Origin: a gamma proteobacterium HIMB55 | GTDB taxonomy: Bacteria > Pseudomonadota > Gammaproteobacteria > Pseudomonadales > Halieaceae | DNA length: 64,000 bases | Direction of reading: 5' to 3' | NCBI GenBank assembly: GCA_000227505.4 | Contig: AGIF02000001.1 | Location: 888,035-952,034, forward strand | In this document: positions 52,831 through 63,266 of the stretch, one piece after another | How the letters are laid out: every line of letters begins with the position of its first letter | Position numbering within the stretch: the stretch's first letter is position 1 | Notes under the pieces: generated by a model | What the model saw: only the letters and a program-made list of their open reading frames with translations | Told to the model about the DNA's origin: nothing | Database searches by the model: none | Made by a program: the position numbers and the translations under genes

Positions 52831-55593
52831 TTAACGCAACTCTTCGATCTTCGATTTTTGTGCTGCAATGGACGCTATTCCGGCTTCTAACTCTTCGAGT
52901 TTCTGCTTTTCTTTCGCGACAACAGCTTCGGGTGCACGATCGACAAAGTTTTTATTTTGGAGCTTTGCTGACGTCCTCGCCTGGTCTGCCATCATTCTCT
53001 CGAGCTCTTTATCAAGTCGTGCTAGCTCTTTATCGACATCAACGACACCAGCCATCGGCACCATGACCTCTAGTGTTCCCGCGAGCGCAGTAAGGGCAGG
53101 GGGCTGCTCTTCTGCGTCTGTTAGAACGCGGGCACTTTTCACTTTTGCGAGCTTTTCGAGCGACTGACGATGTTTCTCGAGGTTTTCCTCGTCACTTGGT
53201 GATGCTTTACCTAACAGGACTTCGAGTGTTTCACCTGGGGCGATATTTGCCTCACTTCGAATCGTTCTGATGGCAGAGATAACTGTCTTGAGCCACTCGA
53301 TGTCATTCTCTGCATCAGCATCGCTCTGGTCCTGATGGGCGTTAGGCCATGCAGCTAGCATGAGCGTATCTCCCTGCCGACCCAGACGTGGCGCCACGTT
53401 TTGCCAGATTTCCTCGGTAATGAAAGGCATCATTGGATGCAACAATCGCAAGACAGTCTCTAGGACCTCAAGAAGCGTCAGTAGCGTCCCCTGTTTTTCA
53501 GAGGCCGAGGCTTCGTCATTCCAGAGCACGGGTTTCGAGAGCTCGAGATACCAATCGCAATATTCATTCCACACAAAGTCATAAAGCGTCTGTGCCGCGT
53601 GATCAAAGCGATATTGCTCGATACTTCGACTCGTCTCGGTGATAGCTGTTTGCAGGCGACTACGGATCCATCGATCGGCAAGGCTATACGTTGGCGACGC
53701 AGTGTCGGAAGCAAACGTTTCGGTGTTCATTAACACATAGCGCGAGGCGTTCCATAGCTTGTTGCAGAAATTTCTGAATCCTTCCATTCGACCAAGGTCG
53801 AATTTGATATCGCGCCCTGTGGAGGCCAGTGAGTAGAAAGTGAAGCGGAGGGCGTCGGTCCCGTACCCGGGGATTCCGTCTGGGAACTGTTTACGCGTCG
53901 CTTTTTCGACTTTCTGCGCTTGTTTGGGCTGCATCATGCTCGAGGTGCGTTTAGCCACAAGTGCCTCGAGATCTATTCCGTCAATGAGATCAATGGGGTC
54001 TAGGACATTGCCTTTGGACTTGGACATTTTTTGTCCTTCACCATCACGCACCAAGCCATGGACATAAACCTGCTTGAAAGGCACTTCACCCTTGAGGTGA
54101 AGCGTCATCATGATCATTCGGGCTACCCAGAAGAAGATAATGTCGAAACCAGTCACCAGTACTGATGCGGGGTGAAATTTTGCTAGCTCTTCCGTCTCCT
54201 CAGGCCATCCAAGTGTCGAAAAGGTCCACAGCGCAGAAGAAAACCATGTGTCGAGAACATCATCATCTTGTCGGAGTGCTGTTGCCTCGGTGAGATTGTT
54301 GTCGCGTCTGACTGCGGCCTCATCTTCACCCACGTAGACGTTATCGTCTTCGTCGTACCAGGCAGGGATTCGATGCCCCCACCACAACTGGCGACTGATA
54401 CACCAATCTTGAATATCCCGCATCCACGCGTAATACGTGTTCTCCCATTGCTTAGGCACAAACTCGATTGCCCCGGACTCCACCGCCTCAATAGCGGGGC
54501 CTGCAAGTTTCTTCGCGTCGACGTACCACTGAAGCGTCAACCAGGGCTCTATAACGACGCCTGATCGATCGCCTCGCGGTACCTTTAGCGTGTGGTCTTC
54601 AATTTTCTCCAGTAGACCAATCTCGTCCATGGCTGAAACAATCGCTTTACGCGCGTCGAAGCGGTCCATTCCTCTGAAGGCTTCAGGAGCGTTTTCATTG
54701 ATCTGCGCATCCGCCGTCAGAATATTAATCACGGGTAGGTCATGACGCTCGCCCATGGCGTAATCGTTGAAGTCGTGAGCGGGTGTGATCTTGACGCAAC
54801 CTGATCCGAATTCAGCATCTACGTAATCGTCGGCGATGATGGGGATTTGGCGGTCACACAGCGGCAGTGCAATGTGTTTGCCAACGAGATGCTGGTATCG
54901 CTCATCACTTGGATTAACAGCCACGGCGGTATCACCGAGCATAGTCTCGGGACGGGTTGTGGCAACAACGATCACCTCATCGGAATCGATTACGGGGTAG
55001 CGTAAATGCCACAGCGATCCGGACTCTTCCTCCTGCACGACCTCGAGATCCGAAATGGCGGTGTGTAATTTTGGATCCCAGTTAACAAGGCGTTGTCCGC
55101 GATAGATCAATCCTTCGTTGTAAAGTCGGACGAAGACCTCTTTAACGACCGCAGATAAATCGGGGTCCATTGTGAAGCGTTCACGTGTCCAGTCGACAGA
55201 TGCACCGAGCCGACGCAGTTGCTGGGTGATGGTTCCACCTGACTCGGCTTTCCACTCCCAAACCTTGTCAATGAAGGCGTCTCGTCCCAAGTCGTGACGT
55301 GACACGCCTTTTGCTTCAAGTTGTCGCTCGACCAACATCTGCGTGGCGATGCCCGCATGATCGGTGCCCACCTGCCAGAGCGTGCTCTTTCCTTTCATGC
55401 GGTTGTAGCGAATGAGGGCATCCATGATGGCTTGCTGGAACCCATGTCCCATGTGCAATGTGCCGGTCACATTAGGCGGCGGGATAGGTATGCAGTAAGC
55501 GCCGTCACCATCCTTGGGTGCGAAGTAGTTCTTCGATTCCCACTCGGCATACCATTGCGCTTCGATTGCCGCCGGCGAAAACGTTTTATCCAT
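52831..55593 (-). CDS. valS: Valyl-tRNA synthetase
   Basis: A 920-residue class I synthetase that charges tRNA-Val and edits threonine. The HIGH-type motif is in [16 protein letters not shown] and the KMSKS motif in [14 protein letters not shown]. The editing domain has [15 protein letters not shown]. The anticodon-binding region is followed by a C-terminal coiled coil ([49 protein letters not shown]). It lies 97 bases downstream of holC, in the widespread pepA-holC-valS order. Confidence 0.98.
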   Translation of the reverse strand: MDKTFSPAAIEAQWYAEWESKNYFAPKDGDGAYCIPIPPPNVTGTLHMGHGFQQAIMDALIRYNRMKGKSTLWQVGTDHAGIATQMLVERQLEAKGVSRHDLGRDAFIDKVWEWKAESGGTITQQLRRLGASVDWTRERFTMDPDLSAVVKEVFVRLYNEGLIYRGQRLVNWDPKLHTAISDLEVVQEEESGSLWHLRYPVIDSDEVIVVATTRPETMLGDTAVAVNPSDERYQHLVGKHIALPLCDRQIPIIADDYVDAEFGSGCVKITPAHDFNDYAMGERHDLPVINILTADAQINENAPEAFRGMDRFDARKAIVSAMDEIGLLEKIEDHTLKVPRGDRSGVVIEPWLTLQWYVDAKKLAGPAIEAVESGAIEFVPKQWENTYYAWMRDIQDWCISRQLWWGHRIPAWYDEDDNVYVGEDEAAVRRDNNLTEATALRQDDDVLDTWFSSALWTFSTLGWPEETEELAKFHPASVLVTGFDIIFFWVARMIMMTLHLKGEVPFKQVYVHGLVRDGEGQKMSKSKGNVLDPIDLIDGIDLEALVAKRTSSMMQPKQAQKVEKATRKQFPDGIPGYGTDALRFTFYSLASTGRDIKFDLGRMEGFRNFCNKLWNASRYVLMNTETFASDTASPTYSLADRWIRSRLQTAITETSRSIEQYRFDHAAQTLYDFVWNEYCDWYLELSKPVLWNDEASASEKQGTLLTLLEVLETVLRLLHPMMPFITEEIWQNVAPRLGRQGDTLMLAAWPNAHQDQSDADAENDIEWLKTVISAIRTIRSEANIAPGETLEVLLGKASPSDEENLEKHRQSLEKLAKVKSARVLTDAEEQPPALTALAGTLEVMVPMAGVVDVDKELARLDKELERMMADQARTSAKLQNKNFVDRAPEAVVAKEKQKLEELEAGIASIAAQKSKIEELR

Positions 55594-55690
55594 GATGTTT
55601 CATTACCTTATCGCCATCGGCGATCACTCTTTTCTCTAAGCGCTTGAAATCATTTGCCGCGCGCAGAGACGTATTTAAAAAACCGCCGAT

Positions 55691-56113
55691 CTATGGCAGC
55701 TCATGTTTCTGAAGCGGATAGCCCCGGTCGCGATAGTGTCGCCAGGCGCTTCTCAACGCCTCAAGCGACGCCTCGTCCTGCGTAACAACCTCTGCCACAC
55801 GCTCAAACCGCGCGAAGTAGGGGGGTGGAGACAATGCGAGGTTGATAAGTACATCATTGTGCGATTCAGGGCCTTGCTCATACCCCAGAACAACCTGTTC
55901 ATCTGGATTATTGCTGACCGTCTCATGCGGTACAAAACTGGTGGGCTTAAACTCCCAGAGGTAGTTATCCAACGCCGCCAATTGTTCAGCCGACTCGCAA
56001 TTAATAAAAATCTTGTGTCCGCGACCCAAAGCCTTTTCAGTCAGTCTGGCGGCCACGCTGAGGCGAGCCTCAGCACCGGCCGTTTTGACAACATAGAAAT
56101 CTACCCGAGTCAT
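55691..56113 (-). CDS. holC: DNA polymerase III chi subunit
   Basis: A 140-residue protein of the clamp-loader complex that links it to single-strand-binding protein. The start RVDFYVVKTAGAEARLSVAARLTEKALGRGHKIFINCESAEQLAALDNYLWEFKPTSFVPHE is typical of chi. The C-terminal half ends YRDRGYPLQKHEL. It lies 17 bases after pepA and upstream of valS, the conserved context that makes the assignment firm. Confidence 0.95.
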   Translation of the reverse strand: MTRVDFYVVKTAGAEARLSVAARLTEKALGRGHKIFINCESAEQLAALDNYLWEFKPTSFVPHETVSNNPDEQVVLGYEQGPESHNDVLINLALSPPPYFARFERVAEVVTQDEASLEALRSAWRHYRDRGYPLQKHELP

Positions 56114-56130
56114 TCTAGATCGCGTCGAGA

Positions 56131-57615
56131 TTACTTTTGGCGCAAATATTCGACGAGAAGCGGAACGGGTCTACCCGTGGCACCTTTTTGCATGCTCACA
56201 AACGCTGTACCCGCCACATCTAAGTGGGCCCACTTGTACTTTTCAGCGAATCTTGCGAGGAAACAAGCTGCTGTAATACTGCCTGCTGAGCCCGTTCCTA
56301 TGTTCTGCATATCTGCATACTTGCTGTTAAGTTGCTTGTCGTAATGCTTATTGATCGGCAGTCGCCATGCTTCGTCTCCTGATGCTAGCCCCGCCTCTGT
56401 TAGCGAGGCCGCAAGACCGTCATCATTCGAAAATAGCCCCGTCGCTTCATGACCCAGTGCGACGATAATAGCGCCGGTAAGGGTTGCGATATCGACGACC
56501 TCAGCGGGCTTGAAGCGTTCAACATAGGTCAGGGCATCACAGAGCACCAAGCGGCCTTCAGCATCCGTATTCAAGATCTCGATGGTTTTTCCTGACATGG
56601 AGGTAACCACATCGCCAGGCTTGGTCGCACAACCGCTTGGCATATTCTCGGCGGCCGCTACGACGCCGATAACATTAATTTTCAGGTCAAGCTCAGCGAC
56701 GGCTTGCATAACGCCAAATACCGATCCCGCGCCCCCCATATCGAATTTCATCGACTCCATGCCTTTTGCAGGTTTCAGCGAGATGCCACCTGTATCGAAA
56801 GTAATGCCTTTACCGACCAAGCAATAAGGCGCGTCTTTTGCCTTGCCGCCTTGGTACTTGATAACAATAAGTTTCGAGGGCTCATCGCTACCGTTGCCCA
56901 CAGACAGTAAGGAACCCATGCCCATGGACGCCATTTTCTTCTCATCGAGCACAGAGACGGACAGGGCGTCGTATTTACGGCCCAATGCTTTCGCTTCCTT
57001 GGCAAGGTAGCTGGGTGTGCAAACGTTGCCGGGTAGATTGACCAATTCTTTTGTGACATTGGCACCCTGGCCAATTGCGAGCCCGTTCTGCAGAGACTTT
57101 TTGGCTTTTGCAGCGCTGATCGTCTCACCAATTGCAACAGTGAGTTTTGTAAACACAGGGCCGGGTTTTGGTGAGCCGACAGTTGCCGTGTAGTGATAAC
57201 AGCTCATCGCCGTATCTCTCGCAAGAAACTCCATGAAAGACGCCATCGAATCTCCATCGGCGCAAATACTGTCAGCAACGAACGTCGCAGCCCTCGCTTT
57301 GCTTGCCGCTAGGATTCGTCCAATAGCGGAACTGACCGTGCGCTGGGTCTCGCCTGTGAAGCTGTCGGAGTCCCCACACCCCACCGCAACAATGCGTGCA
57401 ACCGAGTCACTGCCGATCATGGTTGTTACCTTTCCGAGCTTGGCTTCGGCCTCACCCAAATCCATGGCGCGCTGCAAGACACCGCCTGCCGCAACATCCA
57501 CTGCTGCTGACTGACCCGACAATGCTTGATCCGTGAAAAGCGGAACTACCACCAGTTCGTGCTTTGTACCTGGAGCTTTGATGGCCTTGGTTGCAGTTAC
57601 CGTGAGTTTTGTCAT
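56131..57615 (-). CDS. pepA: Leucyl aminopeptidase (M17, PepA)
   Basis: A 494-residue cytosolic aminopeptidase with two metal ions. The metal-binding core includes VGKGITFDTGGISLKPAKGMESMKFDMGGA and the family signature NTDAEGRLVLCDAL, with the catalytic lysine and arginine in these segments. In Escherichia coli PepA also binds DNA and aids plasmid resolution. It is the first gene of the pepA-holC-valS set and is divergent from lptF, a conserved arrangement. Confidence 0.97.
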   Translation of the reverse strand: MTKLTVTATKAIKAPGTKHELVVVPLFTDQALSGQSAAVDVAAGGVLQRAMDLGEAEAKLGKVTTMIGSDSVARIVAVGCGDSDSFTGETQRTVSSAIGRILAASKARAATFVADSICADGDSMASFMEFLARDTAMSCYHYTATVGSPKPGPVFTKLTVAIGETISAAKAKKSLQNGLAIGQGANVTKELVNLPGNVCTPSYLAKEAKALGRKYDALSVSVLDEKKMASMGMGSLLSVGNGSDEPSKLIVIKYQGGKAKDAPYCLVGKGITFDTGGISLKPAKGMESMKFDMGGAGSVFGVMQAVAELDLKINVIGVVAAAENMPSGCATKPGDVVTSMSGKTIEILNTDAEGRLVLCDALTYVERFKPAEVVDIATLTGAIIVALGHEATGLFSNDDGLAASLTEAGLASGDEAWRLPINKHYDKQLNSKYADMQNIGTGSAGSITAACFLARFAEKYKWAHLDVAGTAFVSMQKGATGRPVPLLVEYLRQK

Positions 57616-57736
57616 GGTATTTCCTTACGTAAATCAAGCTAGTCATTCGGGCGCGTAGTGTATGATGATGCGCGATAGAACTAAACCTCGCAGCGGGTAT
57701 TTGCCTGCGGAATCTGGGATTAATTGCCGGTATAAA

Positions 57737-58852
57737 ATGAGAGCAGCGCGGTACCTAACCTACGATGTAATGACACACACTGGCGCCGTGTCTTTGGTGC
57801 TTTTCTTAGTGGTGTTCAGTGGGCGTTTTATTAAATATCTCGCCGAGGCAGCCATCGGCGATTTGTCGGCTGGCATCCTGTTGCCAATCATGCTGTACAA
57901 GCTTCCTGCTTTTTTCGAATTGATCTTGCCACTGGGTTTTTACATCGGCGTGCTTTTGTCGTTCGGTCGTCTGTACGCCGATAGCGAGATGGTGATTTTT
58001 CGTGCGAGTGGTACAAGTCAATGGCAATTACTCGGCCGCATCGCAACAGCAACGATTGCAACGACCTTGCTCGTAGCCATGCTTGCACTCGTGCTGGGAC
58101 CCAATGGGGCTGCAAGGGCAAATGCGCTCTTAGCGGAGCCGAGATCTGCTGAGGGTATGCACGTGCTTGCTGAAGGACGCTTTAAAAAGCAGCGATCAGG
58201 CGACTACGTGACTTACGTTGAACAGATCGATGAAGACGGAAGTATGAGCACTGTATTCGTGGCCGAGCGGCAGCGCTCTGCAACCGGTACAGTCTTGTCA
58301 ACGACGTTAGCACAGAGTGGCGCTATTGAAATTGACCCTGATTCAGGTCGTCGATATCTGCAGTTGTCCAACGGTCATCGTTACAGTGTTAGCCCTGGGA
58401 AGGCCGAATTAACGCAGGCGCGATTCAGCGGATACCGCTCGCTTATTCCGGAAATTGAGGGTGGCTTGCGATCGCAGGCGCAAGTAGAGACTTTACCCAC
58501 ATCGGCACTTATCGGCAGCGATAATTCTGAGCATATGGCCATTCTGGGGTGGCGAATTTCCCTCGCGTTCATTGTTCCCGTGATGGTGTTGTTTGCTATA
58601 CCGCTGAGTCAAACAGATAGCCGGCGAGGGCGTTACGCCAAGCTCGGGCCTGCGCTTATCGTTTTTTTATTGTATTTCGTTGCGCTCTCGCAAGCCCGCT
58701 CAATGGCTGAGGAGGGGAGTTCGCTCTTTGTGTTTGCAGCTGTACATAGCCTTTTCGCGTTTGTCGGTTTAGCTCTGATGATGAGCGATGAGCTACGGCG
58801 CGTTTTGAGAAGTAGTCGAAGGAGCAGCACACAGGCAGAGGGTGCTTTGTGA
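57737..58852 (+). CDS. lptF: Lipopolysaccharide export permease LptF
   Basis: LptF pairs with LptG and the ATPase LptB to extract lipopolysaccharide from the inner membrane. The ATG at 57737 gives 371 residues, near the family size. The frame is open to 57662 but those 25 residues are not conserved, and no strong ribosome site marks either start. Helices lie at about 17-40, 50-75, and 95-115; a periplasmic beta-jellyroll occupies the middle, and three helices follow near the C terminus (LAFIVPVMVLFAIPLSQTDSRRGRYAKLGPAL). Its stop overlaps the lptG start by four bases (GTGA). Confidence 0.93.
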   Translation: MRAARYLTYDVMTHTGAVSLVLFLVVFSGRFIKYLAEAAIGDLSAGILLPIMLYKLPAFFELILPLGFYIGVLLSFGRLYADSEMVIFRASGTSQWQLLGRIATATIATTLLVAMLALVLGPNGAARANALLAEPRSAEGMHVLAEGRFKKQRSGDYVTYVEQIDEDGSMSTVFVAERQRSATGTVLSTTLAQSGAIEIDPDSGRRYLQLSNGHRYSVSPGKAELTQARFSGYRSLIPEIEGGLRSQAQVETLPTSALIGSDNSEHMAILGWRISLAFIVPVMVLFAIPLSQTDSRRGRYAKLGPALIVFLLYFVALSQARSMAEEGSSLFVFAAVHSLFAFVGLALMMSDELRRVLRSSRRSSTQAEGAL

Positions 58853-59910
58853 AACAGCTCGATCGCTACCTGATGAATACCCTGTTCTGGTCAATCCTTG
58901 GTGTGTTGGCGGTTCTCGTGGGTTTGGACGCTCTGAGTCAGCTAATCGATGATTTGGGAGACTTGAGTGATACCTATCACTTTAGTGATCTGCTGGTTTT
59001 TATCGGTTTAACGATCCCAAGAAGAATTCAGGAATTTGTCCCTTACGCCACGCTCATTGGTGCTCTTTTCGGACTGGGTAGATTGGCGACAACGAGTGAA
59101 TTGACAGTCATGAGAACAGCGGGCCTGTCATTGAGAAAGCTTGCCTGGATGGCAATAAAACCCGCGCTTTTGATTGCCCTAGGTGGCTTTCTTGTCGGCG
59201 AATACGTTGCCCCCGTTTCAGAGCAAATGGCTATCAGTCAGCGTGCGCTCGCACAGCGGGACGATCCAAACATGGCGGGGCGCTACGGAGCTTGGAATCG
59301 TGATGGCAATACCTTTATCAATGTCGAGGCTGTCCAGCGAGGCGGCTTAATTTTCGGCGTGATTTTGATCGAATTCGATGACGACGGCACCCTGAAGCGG
59401 ACAGTTAGCGCCGATCGAGGTACCTATCAAAATGAGCAATGGTTGCTCGAGGGTGTGTCTACCACTGAGGTAACTGAGACGGGCACTCGTGTTGAGCGTC
59501 TTACGACTCGGATTTGGGAGTCTGAAATCACACCCAACCTGCTTACGTTGGATGCGGTCAAGCCCGAGAGTCTGCCAGCCACACAGTTGTGGCAGTACGC
59601 GAGTTATCTTCGTGGGCAAGGGCTCTTGGCAAATGACATCGAGTTAGCGTTCTGGAATAAGGTACTGCAGCCACTTTCATGCGCAGGGCTCGTGGTTTTG
59701 GCGATGTCCTTTATTTTTGGTCCCTTGCGAGAGGGAAATATGAGTACTCGCATCTTTGTTGGTGTACTCGCCGGTGTGATATTTAGGATCAGTCAGGACT
59801 TTTTTGGCCCCGTGAGTTTATTGTTGGGGCTGGGCGGGGGAGTGGCAGCGTTGCTCACCGTGCTGTTGTGTTGGGTCGTGGGTATTTTACTCTTGAGACG
59901 CGAGCAATAG
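58849..59910 (+). CDS. lptG: Lipopolysaccharide export permease LptG
   Basis: The second transmembrane subunit of the LptBFG exporter, 353 residues. It begins with GTG overlapping lptF, and MKQLDRYLMNTLFWSILGVLAVLVGLDALSQLIDDLGD is the conserved first helix. VPYATLIGALFGLGRLATTSELTVMRTAGLS is the coupling-helix region that contacts LptB. The jellyroll (about 130-245) and C-terminal helices with FIFGPLREGNMSTRIFVG follow. Six helices in all. The LptB gene is elsewhere. Confidence 0.95.
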   Translation: MKQLDRYLMNTLFWSILGVLAVLVGLDALSQLIDDLGDLSDTYHFSDLLVFIGLTIPRRIQEFVPYATLIGALFGLGRLATTSELTVMRTAGLSLRKLAWMAIKPALLIALGGFLVGEYVAPVSEQMAISQRALAQRDDPNMAGRYGAWNRDGNTFINVEAVQRGGLIFGVILIEFDDDGTLKRTVSADRGTYQNEQWLLEGVSTTEVTETGTRVERLTTRIWESEITPNLLTLDAVKPESLPATQLWQYASYLRGQGLLANDIELAFWNKVLQPLSCAGLVVLAMSFIFGPLREGNMSTRIFVGVLAGVIFRISQDFFGPVSLLLGLGGGVAALLTVLLCWVVGILLLRREQ

Positions 59911-59956
59911 GTCTAATTAGCTCAAGCGTCTTTTGACAGGAAGACGATGTTTGCAA

Positions 59957-59976
59957 CTGGCACTTCGAGATGCCAG
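59957..59976. terminator. Candidate terminator after lptG
   Basis: CTGGCA and TGCCAG close an eight-base loop that can pair further (CT/AG), followed by ATTT. It lies in the 145-base gap between convergent lptG and the RDD-family gene. The T-run is short. Confidence 0.45.
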
Positions 59977-60055
59977 ATTTCCCATGCGGCATAGGCTGCT
60001 GACGCATTAAAATTTTAGCCAAGCGAGTTCATGAAAGAATCTGCGGTTCTGGGAC

Positions 60056-60610
60056 CTAGGACTTCTTTCGTTTTGGTGTCTGCAGGAGTTCTGTGCCCGA
60101 AAGCATGTCATGCAGATAGTGCCGCGATGCATTCGTGAAACGCCAGAGGACCCCTGCTACCGCGAGTAAGGCTGACAAAACGTAAATGACACTCGGTGCG
60201 TCATTCACATCAAAGAACACAAACGGCAGAAGGGCTGTTAGAGGCGGGAGGCATGCAACCGCAACTCGAATTATCACTTGGTGCCAGCTGACTCGTTTGC
60301 TTGGATCCTCCTGCGCAACAAGTTTTACACGCCAGGCCTGCATGCCGAGTGTCTGGCCTTGCTGACGCCAGAAGACGCCAAAAAACACGATGAGTGCCGC
60401 CAAAGCTAGAACCCACTGTTGCCATGCGGGAACCGCACGCACTGCAGCTGTTTCGACGGGCCCATATATCCATACCAAAAGGGCAGAGGTAACCATCAAA
60501 AGGGGAATGACGAGAAAAAGGTCGTACACCATTGCCAGTGAATGACGCCAAACAGGTGCTCTGGGATAGCTGACTAGATTGTCGGGGGTATCAATGGGTG
60601 TGGCGCTCAC
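60056..60610 (-). CDS. RDD-family membrane protein
   Basis: A 184-residue inner-membrane protein with three or four hydrophobic helices. The family motif is seen in APVWRHSLAMVYDLFLVIPLL near the start (with Asp in the first helix, though the first Arg-Asp pair is altered to His/Tyr-Asp), and a second conserved stretch is FWRQQGQTLGMQAWRVKLV. The function of RDD proteins is not settled; some relate to Na+/H+ exchange. It begins with GTG. A small unknown gene lies 20 bases upstream on the same strand. Confidence 0.82.
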   Translation of the reverse strand: MSATPIDTPDNLVSYPRAPVWRHSLAMVYDLFLVIPLLMVTSALLVWIYGPVETAAVRAVPAWQQWVLALAALIVFFGVFWRQQGQTLGMQAWRVKLVAQEDPSKRVSWHQVIIRVAVACLPPLTALLPFVFFDVNDAPSVIYVLSALLAVAGVLWRFTNASRHYLHDMLSGTELLQTPKRKKS

Positions 60611-60630
60611 ACTTGCATCCGGATCGTGAA

Positions 60631-61038
60631 TTACTCGTCGCGCAAGTGTAAATGATCTGTCATCACATTGGGCGGTGTTTTGTCGCGCAACAGATTGGGT
60701 ATCGGTGCGCCCTGCGGTGCAAGTGAGAATGTCGCACTTGTTGATATCTGCTCGGTCTCCTTCTTACTGGCCGCGGACGCATTCGGTGAACCAACCTCTC
60801 CCGTGGGTATAACCTCGACACGAAGGTCGATACCCCAAGCTCCGAACTGCTGTACCAGCTTTTCAGCTTCTTCAATGGTGCATGACCGTTTGATTCTGTG
60901 AGAGTTGCCATTGATTAAAACGGCGGCCTGGTTTGCGGGTAAGTTGAAGGCCTGCACTAAATTTTCGCGCAATGTTGCCAGGGTTTCCCCGTCGTATCGT
61001 GCTGAATCCAGCCAAATATCCATCGCCGCGTCCGTCAT
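60631..61038 (-). CDS. Small hypothetical protein
   Basis: A 135-residue protein I do not recognise. The first 75 residues look like a small alpha/beta domain with the pattern AEKLVQQFGAWGIDLRVEVIPTG, resembling short domains where a helix and strand are followed by a Val/Glu-rich segment. The rest is low complexity with Ser, Thr and Pro. No signal peptide or transmembrane helix is apparent. It is 20 bases upstream of the RDD gene and divergent from bolA, so it probably shares a transcript with the RDD protein. A membrane-adaptor role is only a guess. Confidence 0.6.
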   Translation of the reverse strand: MTDAAMDIWLDSARYDGETLATLRENLVQAFNLPANQAAVLINGNSHRIKRSCTIEEAEKLVQQFGAWGIDLRVEVIPTGEVGSPNASAASKKETEQISTSATFSLAPQGAPIPNLLRDKTPPNVMTDHLHLRDE

Positions 61039-61099
61039 TGATACTCGCTCGGTTTTATGTCTGTCTGGTATCCTTCGCTCACTTCCAGGAGTCTAGCCC

Positions 61100-61411
61100 A
61101 TGCAAAGTATTCAGCATCAACTTGAAGACCGTCTTGAGACCCATTTCTCACCAGTTTTTTCTGAAATTGTGAACGAGAGCCACATGCACAACGTGCCACC
61201 CGGCTCAGAAAGTCATTTCAAAGTCACTCTGGTCTCGGATAAGTTTGATGGCCTGCGTCTTGTAAAACGCCATCAGGAAGTCTACGGGTTGGTGGCTGAC
61301 CTAATGAGTGGCCCTATCCATGCATTGGCACTTCACACAATGACAGCCGCGGAGTGGGATGCTAAAGGCGCTGTGCCGGACTCACCCGATTGCCGTGGCG
61401 GAGGTCGTTGA
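61100..61411 (+). CDS. bolA: BolA-family protein
   Basis: A 103-residue protein of the BolA fold, which with monothiol glutaredoxins handles Fe-S clusters and can influence cell shape. [45 protein letters not shown] is the conserved core with His residues in cluster-binding positions. AGGAG lies eight bases before the ATG. Its stop codon overlaps the trhO start (TGATG). BolA1 type is favoured by the length and the tail. The glutaredoxin partner is not in the window. Confidence 0.92.
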   Translation: MQSIQHQLEDRLETHFSPVFSEIVNESHMHNVPPGSESHFKVTLVSDKFDGLRLVKRHQEVYGLVADLMSGPIHALALHTMTAAEWDAKGAVPDSPDCRGGGR

Positions 61412-62355
61412 TGTCACTGGACGCTCCGAGCACGCAGGTTGCAGCGCTTTACCGGTTTGTTCGTCTAGAGGACTACGAAAACCTCAGAGGCCCGTTGCTA
61501 GCGTTTTGCGAAGCGCGAGGTATTCGCGGAACGTTGTTGTTAGCCGAGGAGGGGATTAACGGAACCATTGCAGGAACCGCGCAAGCGATTTCAGAGGTGC
61601 TCGCGTATCTCAAGAAGGATGATCGCCTCGCCGATTTAGAATGTAAGTTTTCATACAATACAGACCGGCCTTTCTTGCGCATGAAGGTCAAATTGAAAAA
61701 AGAGATCGTTACCATGGGGCGCCCCGGTATCGATCCAAATCAATGTGTTGGTCGTTACGCCTCGCCCGAGCAATGGAATACGTTGGTTGATGATCCTGAG
61801 TGTCTGGTTATCGATACGCGAAATGATTACGAAGTTGAGATTGGGACCTTTCAAGGCGCTATTAACCCGAATACGACCAGCTTCAGGGAGTTTCCTGCAT
61901 GGGTTGAGAAAAATCTTGACCCAAGCAAGCACAAAAAGGTGGCGATGTTCTGTACCGGAGGCATTCGCTGCGAAAAATCAACCTCGCTCCTTGTATCCAT
62001 GGGGTTCGAGGACGTGTGGCATTTGCAGGGTGGCATTTTGAACTACCTTGAAAAGACGCCAGTCGAGCAAACTCGATGGGACGGGGAGTGCTTTGTTTTT
62101 GACAGTCGCGTGTCAGTTGATCACGACCTCGAGAAGGGGAGCTACGATCAGTGTTACGCGTGTCGATTCCCCATAGATGATGCACAAAAGGCATCAGACT
62201 TGTATGTGCCAGGTGTTTCCTGCCCGCGATGTCACGATGCACACAGTGACCAGCAGAAAGAACGATTCACCGAGCGACAGAAGCAGATTGCATTGGCTAA
62301 AGCGCGTGGCGAGGCCCACATAGGCGCTGACGCTGCCGCGCGTTTGGCTGACTGA
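61411..62355 (+). CDS. trhO: tRNA uridine(34) hydroxylase TrhO (rhodanese-like, YceA)
   Basis: TrhO oxidises uridine 34 of certain tRNAs to 5-hydroxyuridine with oxygen. The ATG at 61411 overlaps the bolA stop and is preceded by GGAGG at six bases, so the upstream Met at 61390 is not used. The 314-residue protein has an acylphosphatase-like N domain (about 10-95), a rhodanese domain with the active-site Cys in [12 protein letters not shown], and a C-terminal zinc-type CYACRFPI...CPRCHD cysteine set. It is coupled to bolA. Confidence 0.93.
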   Translation: MSLDAPSTQVAALYRFVRLEDYENLRGPLLAFCEARGIRGTLLLAEEGINGTIAGTAQAISEVLAYLKKDDRLADLECKFSYNTDRPFLRMKVKLKKEIVTMGRPGIDPNQCVGRYASPEQWNTLVDDPECLVIDTRNDYEVEIGTFQGAINPNTTSFREFPAWVEKNLDPSKHKKVAMFCTGGIRCEKSTSLLVSMGFEDVWHLQGGILNYLEKTPVEQTRWDGECFVFDSRVSVDHDLEKGSYDQCYACRFPIDDAQKASDLYVPGVSCPRCHDAHSDQQKERFTERQKQIALAKARGEAHIGADAAARLAD

Positions 62356-62356
62356 T

Positions 62357-63202
62357 TTAATCGTTCATTGTCAGTAGCCGAGAGCTCACGCTCGTAGGCA
62401 AGGCGGACACCGGATAGGCATAGGTAACGGTGGATGAGTCGCCTGCAGAGATAATACCTACAGCTTCGTAACCGCTATTAGTTCTTCTTGCAATGAGGCC
62501 GCCTGAGTCACCTTTGGAGAAGCCGCAGTCCAGCGTCAACCTGCGTCCCACCTCCATCGCTTGGCAGGTGAGAACCTTTAGCGAAGATCGCGAACTCTGG
62601 GCGTGCCCACCCCAGCCAAATCCGTACAGTATTTCACCGATCTCAACAGGTTGAGATGCCAGAGGCGTGGGTGCAAGGGAGTTGTCAAAAGCAAGTTGTG
62701 GCGCTGTTAGAAGGAGCCAGTCTTGCTTCATATTGCCGCCTGATTCGCCTAGCGTAGGCCGCGCGCTTCGGCCCGCATGCTTCACGACGGGCGTATTTCG
62801 AGTGTGTTGGTAACCATCGATACAGTGCCATGAGGAAAGGAATAGGTAGTATTCAGATGTTTTTTGTACTGCGTAGGCACTGCAATTCTCGATAAAGTTA
62901 CGGCGCCTGCCGTCCTCAATCCGTCGGATTGGAACTTCAAATTTAACGACACTACGGGGAGTGGTAAGTTCTTGCTCAGCTTTCCATCGTTTTGCTGTTT
63001 TTGAGAAATGGGTATCGGTACCAAAGGCATTTTGACGATCAGGTGTTATGGCTTTGGTGCTGCGAGGCTCAGCTTCCGAGTTGGCAATCAAAAAAAGTAG
63101 TGAAGCGCCGACGACAATTACAAACAGTTTGCGCCAGATAAGGGCCGATAAGTGCACGATAGGACAAGGTGTGTTCGATTTAATGTGTGATGAATCTTGC
63201 AC
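62357..63202 (-). CDS. Membrane-anchored or exported trypsin-like serine protease
   Basis: A 281-residue protein with a hydrophobic segment at about 25-42 that could be a signal peptide or anchor. The chymotrypsin-fold triad is visible: His126 in LSSWHCIDG, Asp161 in KQDWLLL and Ser233 in CGFSKGDSGGLI. Cysteines at 107/127 and 213/226 may form disulfides. The protein is small and lacks PDZ domains, so it is not a DegP/DegS type. A GTG start was chosen as the only one near. It is convergent with trhO. The target is unknown. Confidence 0.78.
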   Translation of the reverse strand: MQDSSHIKSNTPCPIVHLSALIWRKLFVIVVGASLLFLIANSEAEPRSTKAITPDRQNAFGTDTHFSKTAKRWKAEQELTTPRSVVKFEVPIRRIEDGRRRNFIENCSAYAVQKTSEYYLFLSSWHCIDGYQHTRNTPVVKHAGRSARPTLGESGGNMKQDWLLLTAPQLAFDNSLAPTPLASQPVEIGEILYGFGWGGHAQSSRSSLKVLTCQAMEVGRRLTLDCGFSKGDSGGLIARRTNSGYEAVGIISAGDSSTVTYAYPVSALPTSVSSRLLTMND

Positions 63203-63266
63203 CCGGAGCGTCTCGATGGTTAATTACTGCGGCTTCCTCAACATTGCGCGCAAGTAGGTTATTAAG

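Noticed and set aside
52587-53167. Several plus-strand frames opposite the cold-shock gene and the valS tail
   Set aside because: All are antisense shadows of well-supported genes.
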